Below the pieces are notes generated by a model. It was given only the letters and a program-made list of their open reading frames with translations, was not told the origin of the DNA and did not search any database. Shown piece by piece: positions 23,594 to 31,814 of a stretch of 64,000 bases of DNA (its first letter is position 1; every line of letters begins with the position of its first letter). The stretch comes from Clostridiales bacterium 38-18 (GTDB lineage Bacteria > Bacillota > Clostridia > Peptostreptococcales > Acidaminobacteraceae): contig MKTL01000016.1 in assembly GCA_001897605.1 (NCBI GenBank), positions 158,268 through 222,267 on the forward strand. The letters run 5' to 3'. The position numbers and the translations under genes were made by a program.

Positions 23594-25045
23594 TCAACCT
23601 TCCCAAAACAACCGAATCGTCTCATCCGAATTCGCTTTTCCAAAGAATGACCCAATTAAGAATGCAATCAAGGCGATGAACAAGGTAGGTACGATTGGAT
23701 GTGTACCGAAAACCTGTATGCCTTGGATGGTAAAGAAAAAGAAGGCAGCGATACCTGTAACGATGGATAGGATAGCGCCTGTTGCGTTTGCTCTTTTCCA
23801 GTAAAGGCCTAGCAGTGTTGGCCAGAAGAAAGCGGCTTCTAGACCACCGAAGGCAAAGAGATTAATCCAAACGATTATTGAAGGTGGCTTAATCGCGAAG
23901 ATAAAGACGATAAGCCCAATGATCGCTGTGGTTACAAAGCTGATACGGTTTAAGTGCTTCGCTTTCAAATCCCCTTTACCATAGCTGAGATAGAGATCCT
24001 TGATGATCGAGGCTGAAGCCAAAATAAGCATAGAGTCTACCGTAGACATAATCGCTGCAAGTGGTCCAGCGATAAAGATACCTGTTAGGATAGGTGGTAG
24101 TACCTTAACTGTTATCCCAGGAATCGCACTATCACCTGAAAGACCTGGAACGACATATGCGCCAAGTGCACCAACTAAATGCATACCGAGCATCAAAAAT
24201 CCAACGACTACAGTACCGATGATCATGGCACTGTGAAGTGACTTTGAGTCCTTAAAGCCCATACATCTGACTGTGGTTTGAGGTAAGCCAAGGACAGCAA
24301 AGCCAACGAGCACCCAAAACGATAAAATATAAGGAATAGGTACTTTGCCACCAGAGGTAGGTGTTAAGGCGTCTGGATTTTCAACGATCATTTTTGCAGT
24401 GATGTTATCCATACCGCCACCTGCATGTATTACTGCAACCAGAAGCACTATCGTTGCAAGCACCATGACCACACCTTGGATGGCGTCGGTTATTGCAACC
24501 GCTTTAAAACCGCCGATGGTCGTATAGATAATTACTGAGATGCCAAAGATGACGAGACCAGTAACATAGGAATAGCCGGTTACCGCTTCAAATAGCTTCG
24601 CACCACCGATGAATTGTGCCACCATTGCAGCGGCAAAGAAAACAATCATTGCGATAGAGGTCGATATGGCGATAAAATGATTGTCATAGCGTTTCTTTAA
24701 ATAATCGGTGACGGTAACTGCATTGATCTTTCTAGAGATGATGGCAAATTTTTTACCGAGGACACCAAGTGTTAAAAAGGCTGTTGGCACTTGTATCATG
24801 GAGAGTAAAATCCAAGCGTAGCCTCTTGAATAAGCGACGCCAGGGCCACCGATGAAGCTACTTGCACTTGAATAGGTGGCGATTAAAGTCATGGCTAGTA
24901 CAAATCCCCCCATAGAACGCCCTCCAATGAAGTAGTCCTCTAAGAAGTTGCCATTACTTGAAGCGCGTGAATTGGTATAAAATGCGATCGCCAGCATAGA
25001 AAAGAGGTAGACGATCATAGGGATTAAAATCATTAGATTATTCAT
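23594..25045 (-). CDS. panF: Sodium/pantothenate symporter PanF
   Basis: 483 residues, the length of E. coli PanF, with thirteen or so membrane segments of the SSS fold. LEDYFIGGRSMGGFVLAMTLIATYSSASSFIGGPGVAYSRGYAW is the PanF/SSS N-terminal signature and carries the sodium-site region. It imports pantothenate for coenzyme A synthesis. ATG 25045 is chosen for GAGGATCACC just upstream; the ORF to 25078 has no such site. It overlaps the 3' end of the small YhdT-like gene by 8 bp, the usual panF arrangement. A structured leader with terminator precedes the operon. Confidence 0.92.
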   Translation of the reverse strand: MNNLMILIPMIVYLFSMLAIAFYTNSRASSNGNFLEDYFIGGRSMGGFVLAMTLIATYSSASSFIGGPGVAYSRGYAWILLSMIQVPTAFLTLGVLGKKFAIISRKINAVTVTDYLKKRYDNHFIAISTSIAMIVFFAAAMVAQFIGGAKLFEAVTGYSYVTGLVIFGISVIIYTTIGGFKAVAITDAIQGVVMVLATIVLLVAVIHAGGGMDNITAKMIVENPDALTPTSGGKVPIPYILSFWVLVGFAVLGLPQTTVRCMGFKDSKSLHSAMIIGTVVVGFLMLGMHLVGALGAYVVPGLSGDSAIPGITVKVLPPILTGIFIAGPLAAIMSTVDSMLILASASIIKDLYLSYGKGDLKAKHLNRISFVTTAIIGLIVFIFAIKPPSIIVWINLFAFGGLEAAFFWPTLLGLYWKRANATGAILSIVTGIAAFFFFTIQGIQVFGTHPIVPTLFIALIAFLIGSFFGKANSDETIRLFWEG

Positions 25046-25319
25046 GGTGATCCTCCTCTGCTTTTGCGTCATCTTCAAATGGGATGTCCTTAAAGTATCT
25101 TTTTACGACAAAAGCAAGAAGTGCTGATATAAAGACATATCCTAAGATACAGCTATAAAAGAACCACGCTGGGAAGCCTAAAATATAGTTGTATTCAGAA
25201 ATGTCCTTTAGCCCTAGGCCGTAAGCAAAGGCAATCCACCAGATGAAAAATATAACGTAAAGTCCAACGGTGATGAGGGCCTCCTTGTTGATCTGTTTAT
25301 TTTTTTCTTTAAAATTCAT
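25038..25319 (-). CDS. YhdT-family (DUF997) small membrane protein
   Basis: 93 residues with two membrane segments (ALITVGLYVIFFIWWIAFAYGLG and FPAWFFYSCILGYVFISALLAFVV) and an acidic, His-ending tail. The family is nearly always encoded just before panF and is thought to act as an accessory subunit of the symporter. ATG 25319 is chosen because AGGAG lies 6-7 nt upstream; the ATG at 25334 overlaps this ribosome site. Confidence 0.88.
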   Translation of the reverse strand: MNFKEKNKQINKEALITVGLYVIFFIWWIAFAYGLGLKDISEYNYILGFPAWFFYSCILGYVFISALLAFVVKRYFKDIPFEDDAKAEEDHHE

Positions 25320-25353
25320 AGCTATTCTCCTCATTTATAATCAAAAAGGCAAT

Positions 25354-25476
25354 AAAAAAAGATGTAGATTGAGACCTAAATGTCTATCTACACCTGCTTA
25401 GAATCGTTTATGAAGTAAAGCTAAAAGCCACGAAAAACGATGGTTTTGATCTGTCCTTGGCCGTGGCTCAAAGCAG
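25354..25476 (-). promoter_or_regulatory. Candidate riboswitch-like leader of the yhdT-panF operon
   Basis: On the minus strand, in order: P1 CTGCTT (25476-25471) pairs with AAGCAG (25399-25394); P2 AGCCACG (25468-25462) pairs with CGTGGCT (25432-25426); the P2 loop ATCGTTT (25441-25435) is perfectly complementary to AAACGAT (25409-25403) between P2 and P1, forming a pseudoknot. A terminator follows at once: TGTAGAT/ATCTACA arms (25392-25363) and seven U residues (25360-25354). Aptamer-like fold plus terminator suggests control by a small molecule, perhaps pantothenate or coenzyme A. It matches no riboswitch consensus I know. Confidence 0.6.
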
Positions 25477-25614
25477 ATTGAAATGAAAAAAATATTCTAG
25501 CAGGTATGATTCATAAAGATATCATCCAATCGCATAATATCATATATTTCAGGTGGATTCAACATTAGGCGAATACATCGATGAAATGGTTTATTAACGA
25601 TGTGCTTGCTTAAG

Positions 25615-25643
25615 TTGATTCATTTTACACGACACTATATAAT
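25615..25643 (+). promoter_or_regulatory. Promoter of the KdpDE-like operon
   Basis: TTGATT (25615-25620), 17-bp spacer, TATAAT (25638-25643), about 60 nt before the kinase start. Confidence 0.65.
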
Positions 25644-25704
25644 GAAGGTCAGAGGAGATTGATTATAAGCCGTTACTTGAAAGCGTCGGGGGGAAGAATT
25701 CGAT

Positions 25705-27210
25705 ATGAAAATAATCATAAAAGGTTTATATACATTTTTGGTATCAATGACTGTGGCGACCTTATTGGGTTATCTTTTCAAAGAACTTGGGTTTCCAGAG
25801 ACCAATATAGTCATCGTGTATTTATTAGCCATACAAGTAATAACTTGGCTCAACGAGCATTTTGTAGTAGGTATTTTGAGCTCCATAGGGGCAACGTTGA
25901 CCTTCAACTATTTTTTCACAGCGCCTTTTCTAACCCTGTCCGTACAAGATCCAAGCTATATAATTACGTTTATTATCATGACCTTATCCTCTGTTCTAAC
26001 AAGTACATTGACGACTCATGTTAAAAAAAATGCAGAAATTGCTAGAGCTCGTGAAAGGGAGACCTTGGTATTATACAATTTGACGAGTCAACTGACGGAT
26101 GCTATGGATGAAAAAAGCATCACTAATATTGTCATTCAAAATCTCAATGGTTTCCTCTCTAGAGGGATCGGGTTGATCATATGTTCAGTGGATGGTACCC
26201 TAGATCATCATTTTGTCTATCAGGATAGTCAGCTTCATTTAATCCGTGAGGTAGAAGGGTACCACTTGCTAACCAAACAATTAAAGGATTTAAAGGCTAG
26301 TCATTTTGAAAATGAGGAATTTATTGATTACCCCATCAAGGGTAGAACGGGGGTATTGGGAGTATTAAGAATTCATAAAAATGAGAGCCTATCATTAAAT
26401 CAAAAAGAACATGTACTCATACTATCGCTAATAGAGAGTACGGCATTGGCATTAGAAAGAATCCGGATTACTGAACAAAGGATTATTGATAGAGAACAGG
26501 CAAATCAAGAGCGATACAGAAGTACTTTGCTCAGATCAATTTCTCACGACTTAAGAACGCCACTATCAAGCATCTTGGGCAATTCTGAAAATTTGATACA
26601 AATGTCTGAAGCATTTAAAAGTGAAATCCTTACAAATACACTGATTGGGATTCACGATGAGGCGGATTGGCTCTATCATATGGTAGAGAACATACTGAGC
26701 TTGACCAAATTACAGGAAGGAAAGCTGGCGGCAAGAAAGCAATTGGAATTAGTTGAAGAAGTCATTGGCAGTGTTATCGAGCGGTTTTCCAAAAATTTTT
26801 CCACCCGTAATATAGAAGTACAAGTTCCTGATGAGCCTATTTATGTTCCTATGGAAGCAAAACTCATTGAGCAGGTATTATTTAATATTTTAGACAATGC
26901 TCACAAGCATACAGCCGACAATGATATTATTAAATTGTCAGTGCGCAAAGCTGAAACAGCAGATGGAATCATTTTTTCTATTGTTAATTTTGGTCCAAGT
27001 ATATCTCGGGAGGATTTACCCCATATTTTTGAATTGTTTTATACCTCTCAACTCGTCAGTAAGGGTAAAAGCAATATAGGCTTAGGATTGCCAATCTGTC
27101 AAGCTATAATAAATGCGCATGGAGGGACAATCCAAATTAGAAATATTGAAGAGGAAAAAGGCGTTGAGGTTACTTTTACATTGCCTTTGGAGGATGTATC
27201 AAATGAATGA
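25705..27210 (+). CDS. KdpD-like sensor histidine kinase lacking the N-terminal KdpD/USP domains
   Basis: 501 residues. It begins with the DUF4118 four-helix membrane region of KdpD (about 5-105; SSIGATLTFNYFFTAPFLTLSVQDP), then a GAF-like domain (120-255), HisKA with H281 in SISHDLRTPLSSI, and a HATPase domain with N-box EQVLFNILDNAHKHT and GLGLPICQAI. Full KdpD is about 900 residues and has cytosolic KdpD and Usp domains before the membrane part; those are absent. It probably senses potassium or turgor and phosphorylates the next gene's product. The start has GGGGGGAAG upstream. The gene overlaps the regulator by 8 bp and is followed by a Trk/Ktr potassium uptake operon instead of kdpABC. 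Confidence 0.87.
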   Translation: MKIIIKGLYTFLVSMTVATLLGYLFKELGFPETNIVIVYLLAIQVITWLNEHFVVGILSSIGATLTFNYFFTAPFLTLSVQDPSYIITFIIMTLSSVLTSTLTTHVKKNAEIARARERETLVLYNLTSQLTDAMDEKSITNIVIQNLNGFLSRGIGLIICSVDGTLDHHFVYQDSQLHLIREVEGYHLLTKQLKDLKASHFENEEFIDYPIKGRTGVLGVLRIHKNESLSLNQKEHVLILSLIESTALALERIRITEQRIIDREQANQERYRSTLLRSISHDLRTPLSSILGNSENLIQMSEAFKSEILTNTLIGIHDEADWLYHMVENILSLTKLQEGKLAARKQLELVEEVIGSVIERFSKNFSTRNIEVQVPDEPIYVPMEAKLIEQVLFNILDNAHKHTADNDIIKLSVRKAETADGIIFSIVNFGPSISREDLPHIFELFYTSQLVSKGKSNIGLGLPICQAIINAHGGTIQIRNIEEEKGVEVTFTLPLEDVSNE

Positions 27211-27901
27211 TATCAAAGAGAGAATTTTAATAATAGAAGATGATCAACAAATAAGTCGATTTATCAATTATGCTCTAGAGCTCGAAGGCTATAGTACCAA
27301 AGCGGCTAATAATGCTCAAAATGGGTTAAGTATTTTGGTTACTGAGAAAATCGATCTTGTGCTACTTGACTTGGGATTGCCCGACTTTGATGGATTAGAG
27401 GTGATTAAACGCATTCGCGAGTGGTCAGAAGTTCCTATTATTGTAATTTCTGCAAGAGATGCAGATAAAGAAAAAGCGATTGCTTTAGATTTAGGGGCAG
27501 ATGATTTTCTAACCAAACCATTCTCTTCTGTAGAATTAATGGCAAGAATAAGAGTTGCTTTTAGGCATGTTCAAAGAAAATCGGCATTGGATCCACGAAC
27601 GATTTTCTCTATAGGTGAGTTGACCTTAGATATGGAAAAGCGTTTATTATATCGGGGGAAAGAAGAATTACATTTGACACCGTTAGAATACCAATTAATA
27701 ATCTATTTGTTTAAAAATATAGGAAAGGTGATCACCAATCAAACGTTGTTGAGTGAAATTTGGGGACATGGCTATGGTTCAGACACACAAGTTTTGAGAA
27801 CACTGATGGCGGGACTGAGAAGGAAAATTGAAGACAATCCTGCAAAGCCCAAATACATTATCACTGAAATTGGTGTAGGGTATCGACTAAAAGATGAATA
27901 A
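27203..27901 (+). CDS. KdpE-like OmpR-family response regulator
   Basis: 232 residues. Receiver domain with IIEDD, phospho-acceptor D56 in LLDLGLP and K in LTKPFSS, then an OmpR winged helix (about 135-230) ending in IGVGYRLKDE. ATG 27203 follows GGAGG by about 9 nt and overlaps the kinase stop. It probably binds the tandem direct repeats at 28004-28024 and activates the downstream potassium transport genes. Confidence 0.9.
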   Translation: MNDIKERILIIEDDQQISRFINYALELEGYSTKAANNAQNGLSILVTEKIDLVLLDLGLPDFDGLEVIKRIREWSEVPIIVISARDADKEKAIALDLGADDFLTKPFSSVELMARIRVAFRHVQRKSALDPRTIFSIGELTLDMEKRLLYRGKEELHLTPLEYQLIIYLFKNIGKVITNQTLLSEIWGHGYGSDTQVLRTLMAGLRRKIEDNPAKPKYIITEIGVGYRLKDE

Positions 27902-27905
27902 GTAA

Positions 27906-27959
27906 ATAAGTTAAATATGATAGATAAGTTAAATATGATAAATAAACTAAATCAGATAA
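27906..27959 (+). repeat. Three 18-bp tandem repeats
   Basis: ATAAGTTAAATATGATAG and two diverged copies follow the stop codon of the response regulator directly and run up to the terminator. Similar short arrays occur after or between other genes here. Confidence 0.65.
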
Positions 27960-27963
27960 CTAT

Positions 27964-27991
27964 AAAATGCTCGAAATGAGCATTTTTTTTT
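27964..27991 (+). terminator. Terminator of the KdpDE-like operon
   Basis: AAAATGCTC-GAAAT-GAGCATTTT followed by a tract of T residues to 27991. Confidence 0.85.
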
Positions 27992-28003
27992 GTGCCAAAA
28001 ATG

Positions 28004-28050
28004 CTAACAGCTTTCTAACAGCTTAGGTTTCTTCCTCACACCAATATAAC
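28004..28050 (+). promoter_or_regulatory. Tandem direct repeats and promoter of the potassium operon
   Basis: CTAACAGCTT occurs at 28004-28013 and 28015-28024, an 11-bp period typical of paired OmpR/KdpE half-sites. TATAAC (28045-28050) 20 bp downstream can be the -10, and no good -35 is present, as expected for an activated promoter. Confidence 0.6.
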
Positions 28051-28130
28051 AAGATAGTTGATAGACTATAGTTAAGAAATTATTAATTAAGAAGTTAGTA
28101 GTAAAAAAATATAGTGAAGAAGGTGTTACG

Positions 28131-28535
28131 ATGTCTGAAAAGAACCTTGATAGGGATGTGCCTATTTTCGTTGAAATTGTCACATTATTAAAGAATAGAA
28201 GTCTTGAGGATGCAGAGCGGTTGATATTGCAATCATACAAATCGTATCCCAATAGACCTGAGCCACACAATTTAATGGGAATACTTTTGGAAAAAAGATA
28301 TGACCACGATGAAGCTATGAAGCACTTTAGAATTGCACTTGAGATAGATCCTACCTATCTTCCCGCTCAATACAATCTTTTGCACTATGGTACTTTTTAT
28401 CCTCAAGACCATTGCGCTTATTTAGAGGAAGAGTGCTATGCAGCTGAGGATGAAACGCTTGATAGTGATCCAATAAGTAGAATAGTGTATGGACATAATC
28501 AGATTGGGCGATTATTTAGGAGGAATAAAAAATGA
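28131..28535 (+). CDS. Tetratricopeptide-repeat protein at the head of the potassium operon
   Basis: 134 residues. Residues about 12-85 form two TPR-like helix pairs (LEDAERLILQSYKSYPNRPEPHNLMGILLEKRYDHDEAMKHFRIALEIDPTYLPAQYNL). The C-terminal part is His/Tyr/Cys/acid-rich. It has no membrane segment, so it is probably a cytoplasmic adaptor. The start has GAAGAAGGTG upstream. Its stop overlaps the next RCK gene (ATGA), so it belongs to the Trk operon and may link the transporter or RCK proteins to another partner. Specific role unknown. Confidence 0.78.
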   Translation: MSEKNLDRDVPIFVEIVTLLKNRSLEDAERLILQSYKSYPNRPEPHNLMGILLEKRYDHDEAMKHFRIALEIDPTYLPAQYNLLHYGTFYPQDHCAYLEEECYAAEDETLDSDPISRIVYGHNQIGRLFRRNKK

Positions 28536-28966
28536 AATTAAATGAGAAGAAGCGAGAATCTTATATTGTGGTTATTGGATGTGGTAGGCTGGGTGCAATG
28601 TTAGCAAATGAAATTTCGGATAGGAATAATAATGTGTTAATTATTGATCGAGATAAAAACTCATTTAGAAAGCTATCGCCTGCATTTGGCGGTATATCCA
28701 TGATGGGTGAGGGAACTGACTATAATATTTTAAAGGAGGCCAATGTGTTTGATGCGGATCAAATTATTATTGTTACAAACAATGATAATGCTAACATTTT
28801 AATTGCTCAAATGATCCGAGATAAGAATAATTTGGCGAATATTTATATAAGGCTATATGATCCAGAACGAAAGGAAGTTTTAGAGGGCCTTTCAGTTGAA
28901 ATGGTTAGCCCATTGCTACTCTCTTATGACGTTATTAACTTAAAGCTAAATGAGGTGATGCAATGA
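28532..28966 (+). CDS. RCK_N (TrkA-N) potassium transport regulator, short form
   Basis: 144 residues: one Rossmann RCK_N domain, VVIGCGRLGAMLANEI (GxGxxG), then DRDKNSF with the acidic residue that contacts the nucleotide ribose. The C-terminal RCK_C domain of complete KtrA/TrkA is missing. It binds NAD(H) or ATP/ADP and gates the TrkH pore. Overlaps of 4 bp on both sides show tight operon coupling. It probably pairs with the next, longer RCK protein. Confidence 0.87.
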   Translation: MKLNEKKRESYIVVIGCGRLGAMLANEISDRNNNVLIIDRDKNSFRKLSPAFGGISMMGEGTDYNILKEANVFDADQIIIVTNNDNANILIAQMIRDKNNLANIYIRLYDPERKEVLEGLSVEMVSPLLLSYDVINLKLNEVMQ

Positions 28967-29640
28967 TTAAGAAAGTAAAGCATGCACTGATTATAGGTAG
29001 CTTCAATAGAGGACGAGTTTTAGCAAAGGCATTAATCAAAAGTGGCTATCGAGTTACTATTATTTTTAACAATCTAGAAAAATGCAAAATATTATCTGAA
29101 ATGGCTGGTGTAACGGTGATCTATGGGGATGAATCCAAACCCTATATTCTGGAGGATGCAAATGCTTATAATGCGGATTTGGTAATTGCATTGTCACAAA
29201 GGGATGAGGACAATCTCATTATTTGTGAGCTTTGCAAAAGAAAGTTCAACGTTAAAAAAACCATTTCGGTATTAAACGATCCAAGTAAAACAGATTTGTT
29301 TTATAAAATGGGTGTCGATTGTGTCGTTTGCGATGTGAATGCCATAACAAATTTAATCGAACAACAGGCTTTATACGATGGTATTATTAAAAACATTCCA
29401 ACAGGTGATGGGAGAATCAATATTAATGAAATTCTGATTTTTAATAACTATCCAGCGATTGGGAAAAAACTATGGGAAATCAGACTTCCAAAGGAAGCGA
29501 TAATTGCTTGTATTATCAGAGGAGAAGAAATTTTAATACCTAGGGGTGAAACACAAATTTTGATCGGTGATAAGTTGATTCTTATTGCAACGGATCAAGA
29601 TGAAATGGCAGCTATAAAGGAGTTGACAGGGCTGATATGA
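28963..29640 (+). CDS. TrkA-family RCK_N/RCK_C protein with altered nucleotide motif
   Basis: 225 residues with RCK_N (about 5-130) and RCK_C (about 145-225; IPRGETQILIGDKLILIAT). The dinucleotide loop reads IIGSFNRGRVLA instead of GxGxxG, so nucleotide binding may be weakened, while the preceding gene keeps the motif. The two may form a hetero-ring in which only one subunit binds nucleotide. It is coupled to both neighbours by 4-bp overlaps. Confidence 0.88.
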   Translation: MIKKVKHALIIGSFNRGRVLAKALIKSGYRVTIIFNNLEKCKILSEMAGVTVIYGDESKPYILEDANAYNADLVIALSQRDEDNLIICELCKRKFNVKKTISVLNDPSKTDLFYKMGVDCVVCDVNAITNLIEQQALYDGIIKNIPTGDGRININEILIFNNYPAIGKKLWEIRLPKEAIIACIIRGEEILIPRGETQILIGDKLILIATDQDEMAAIKELTGLI

Positions 29641-31130
29641 ATAGGATAAAGCGGTATTTAGTGAATAGAAGCAATTTTGGGAAGTTGATTATGATCGTAG
29701 GGTTATTAATGGCAGTACCAATCCTGGTAGTGCCCTTTTATCCTAGTGAGACCAATTATATTCCCTACTTTCTAATACCATCCCTGCTATCTATCATAGC
29801 TGGGGCTGTATTAGTCATATTTGTTAAAAAACAAGATTTAGAAACAAATTTGCAGAATTTGAGGGCTTACAGTCATATTATTGTGTTGAGTGTATGGCTA
29901 TATGGTTTTATTATGGGTGCAATGCCATTTTATCTATCTGGTATGCTGACCTTTCCTCAAGCATTGTTTGAATCTGTTAGTGGCTGGACGACCACAGGTC
30001 TGTCTGTTGTAGAAGTAACTCATGCGCCACAGATTTACCTTTTTCATAGAAGCTTTATGCAGTTTTGTGGTGGTATGGGTTTTGTTATGGTAATGATCAT
30101 GTTTGTTCAAGGCAAATATGCGATGAGTCTGTTTACCGCTGAGGGTCATCCTGATAAGCTCATGCCAAATCTCAATCGTACGGCGCGTACAGTTTTGATA
30201 ATGTTTCTCGTACTTCTAGTAATTGGAACAGGTTTGTATGTGATATTTGGCATGCCGGTATTCGATGGAGTGATTCATGCGATGTCAGCGCTTTCTACGG
30301 GTGGTTTTTCAAATAAGGTTGACAGTATTGGCGCATATGGCAGTGTCGAAATAGAAGCGGTTACAATTATATTAATGATTATTGGAACCATGAATTTTGC
30401 CGTACTTTTACATTTCATGAAGGGCAATCTGTTACAAGTCGTAAAAGTCAGTGAAGTGAAACTACTCTCTTTTTTAACACTGGCATTCACTTCACTCGTT
30501 GGATTTTCAATATTTTTCGAGGTCTATCACAAACTTGGCTATAGCCTGAGAGTGGCACTATTTAACGTCATTTCAGCGATTTCAACGACAGGCTATTCTA
30601 CAGTTACGTATGTGGAATGGCCCGATCATGCAATTGGATTAATTATAATTCTTATGATTATCGGTGGCGGTATTGGCTCTACAGCGGGTGGTCTTAAATT
30701 GTCACGTGTTGTAATTATGCAAAAGGTCGTCTTTGAAAACTTCGTTAAACGTATCAGTCCATCTAGAAAAGTGAAAACATTATTTTATGTTAAGGCACAG
30801 GGTAAGGTTGCTATAGATAATGAGCTTGTTGAAGATACCTTCAGCTTCTTTTATCTCTATTTAATCATCCTTGTAATCGGCTCGATATTGCTTTCAGCTT
30901 CGTCTGGTTTTGGCCTTTTAGAGTCTATGTTTGATTTTTCTTCGGCCCTTGGAACCGTTGGACTTTCAGTAGGCGTGGTAAGCTCAGCTTCAACTCCCTT
31001 TACTCTGTATATATTAATTATAGGAATGATACTGGGAAGACTTGAAATTTTTATTGTACTGGTTGGAATTTATTCTGGAATAAGGTGGATAAAGAAGATA
31101 TTTTCTATTGCATTTGGGAAAGCATTGTAG
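29637..31130 (+). CDS. TrkH/KtrB-family potassium uptake pore protein
   Basis: 497 residues with the four pseudo-repeats of the SKT superfamily. The four pore loops are visible: SVSGWTTTGLSV, SALSTGGFS, SAISTTGYST and SALGTVGLSVG, each with the filter glycine. It imports K+ (with H+ or Na+) across the membrane under control of the two RCK proteins encoded before it. The length and N-terminal helices favour TrkH over the shorter KtrB. It is the last gene of the operon headed by the TPR protein. Confidence 0.92.
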   Translation: MNRIKRYLVNRSNFGKLIMIVGLLMAVPILVVPFYPSETNYIPYFLIPSLLSIIAGAVLVIFVKKQDLETNLQNLRAYSHIIVLSVWLYGFIMGAMPFYLSGMLTFPQALFESVSGWTTTGLSVVEVTHAPQIYLFHRSFMQFCGGMGFVMVMIMFVQGKYAMSLFTAEGHPDKLMPNLNRTARTVLIMFLVLLVIGTGLYVIFGMPVFDGVIHAMSALSTGGFSNKVDSIGAYGSVEIEAVTIILMIIGTMNFAVLLHFMKGNLLQVVKVSEVKLLSFLTLAFTSLVGFSIFFEVYHKLGYSLRVALFNVISAISTTGYSTVTYVEWPDHAIGLIIILMIIGGGIGSTAGGLKLSRVVIMQKVVFENFVKRISPSRKVKTLFYVKAQGKVAIDNELVEDTFSFFYLYLIILVIGSILLSASSGFGLLESMFDFSSALGTVGLSVGVVSSASTPFTLYILIIGMILGRLEIFIVLVGIYSGIRWIKKIFSIAFGKAL

Positions 31131-31242
31131 ATTGAAGCGCACGTCAAAATCGTAAAAAATTGTTCAATACTAAATCAGTTAGATATTACGCAATAAGGGT
31201 GATTTAAAAACTGATGACTCGACGTAAGATGGTTTTTATTAT

Positions 31243-31722
31243 ATGATTAAAAAAATAGGGTTACATTGGGAGTGCAAATTGCCAAAACGAAGTAATATAT
31301 CGATAAAAACCAAGTACAAAACCAAAGAAGAATGTATGGAGAACTGTAGAGATGTTAAAGGAAAGACGATTCTTGCGACCACTTATTCGAGACAGATCAG
31401 TGGTGAAGTTTATCCCGACGGTAGCTTTGTGCTGAGCAGTAGAGCAAAGGGCAGCGCGATGTTTGAGTTTAAGGGTGTGATCAAAGAAGAAGAAGATGGC
31501 GTCTATATGCAGGGAGAGATCATAAAAAAGCCTTCAGCCATTAAAATCGTATACGGTTCAATCCTCATTTCGACAGTCATTGCGATAGCGACGGTACTGA
31601 CGATGAAACCCGTTTTTATTTTATTTGCAGTCTTGTTTGCAACGATGCCATGGTTAAATTTGATGATTATTAATAAAAGCGATTTCTTGTATAAGGATAT
31701 TTTGAATAAAGTTGGTCCTTGA
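31243..31722 (+). CDS. Small membrane protein of unknown function
   Basis: 159 residues. The N-terminal ~100 residues are soluble, basic and contain three or four cysteines (WECK, EECMENCRDV). Two adjacent membrane segments follow (IVYGSILISTVIAIATVLTM and VFILFAVLFATMPWLNLMII). No family recognised. No strong ribosome site precedes the ATG (only GTAAGATGG), so the start is uncertain. It stands alone between trkH and the GH3 gene. Confidence 0.6.
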   Translation: MIKKIGLHWECKLPKRSNISIKTKYKTKEECMENCRDVKGKTILATTYSRQISGEVYPDGSFVLSSRAKGSAMFEFKGVIKEEEDGVYMQGEIIKKPSAIKIVYGSILISTVIAIATVLTMKPVFILFAVLFATMPWLNLMIINKSDFLYKDILNKVGP

Positions 31723-31814
31723 ATTGATTAAGTAACTTTTCAAAGTAGATCGGATTAAAATTGATAGTCATAAACTAGACCGTCATATTAATAATTCAGT
31801 AATCGAGGAGACCT

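Noticed and set aside
25659-26024. 121-residue frame overlapping the KdpD-like kinase
   Set aside because: It is out of frame with a clear conserved kinase and shows no protein-like pattern.
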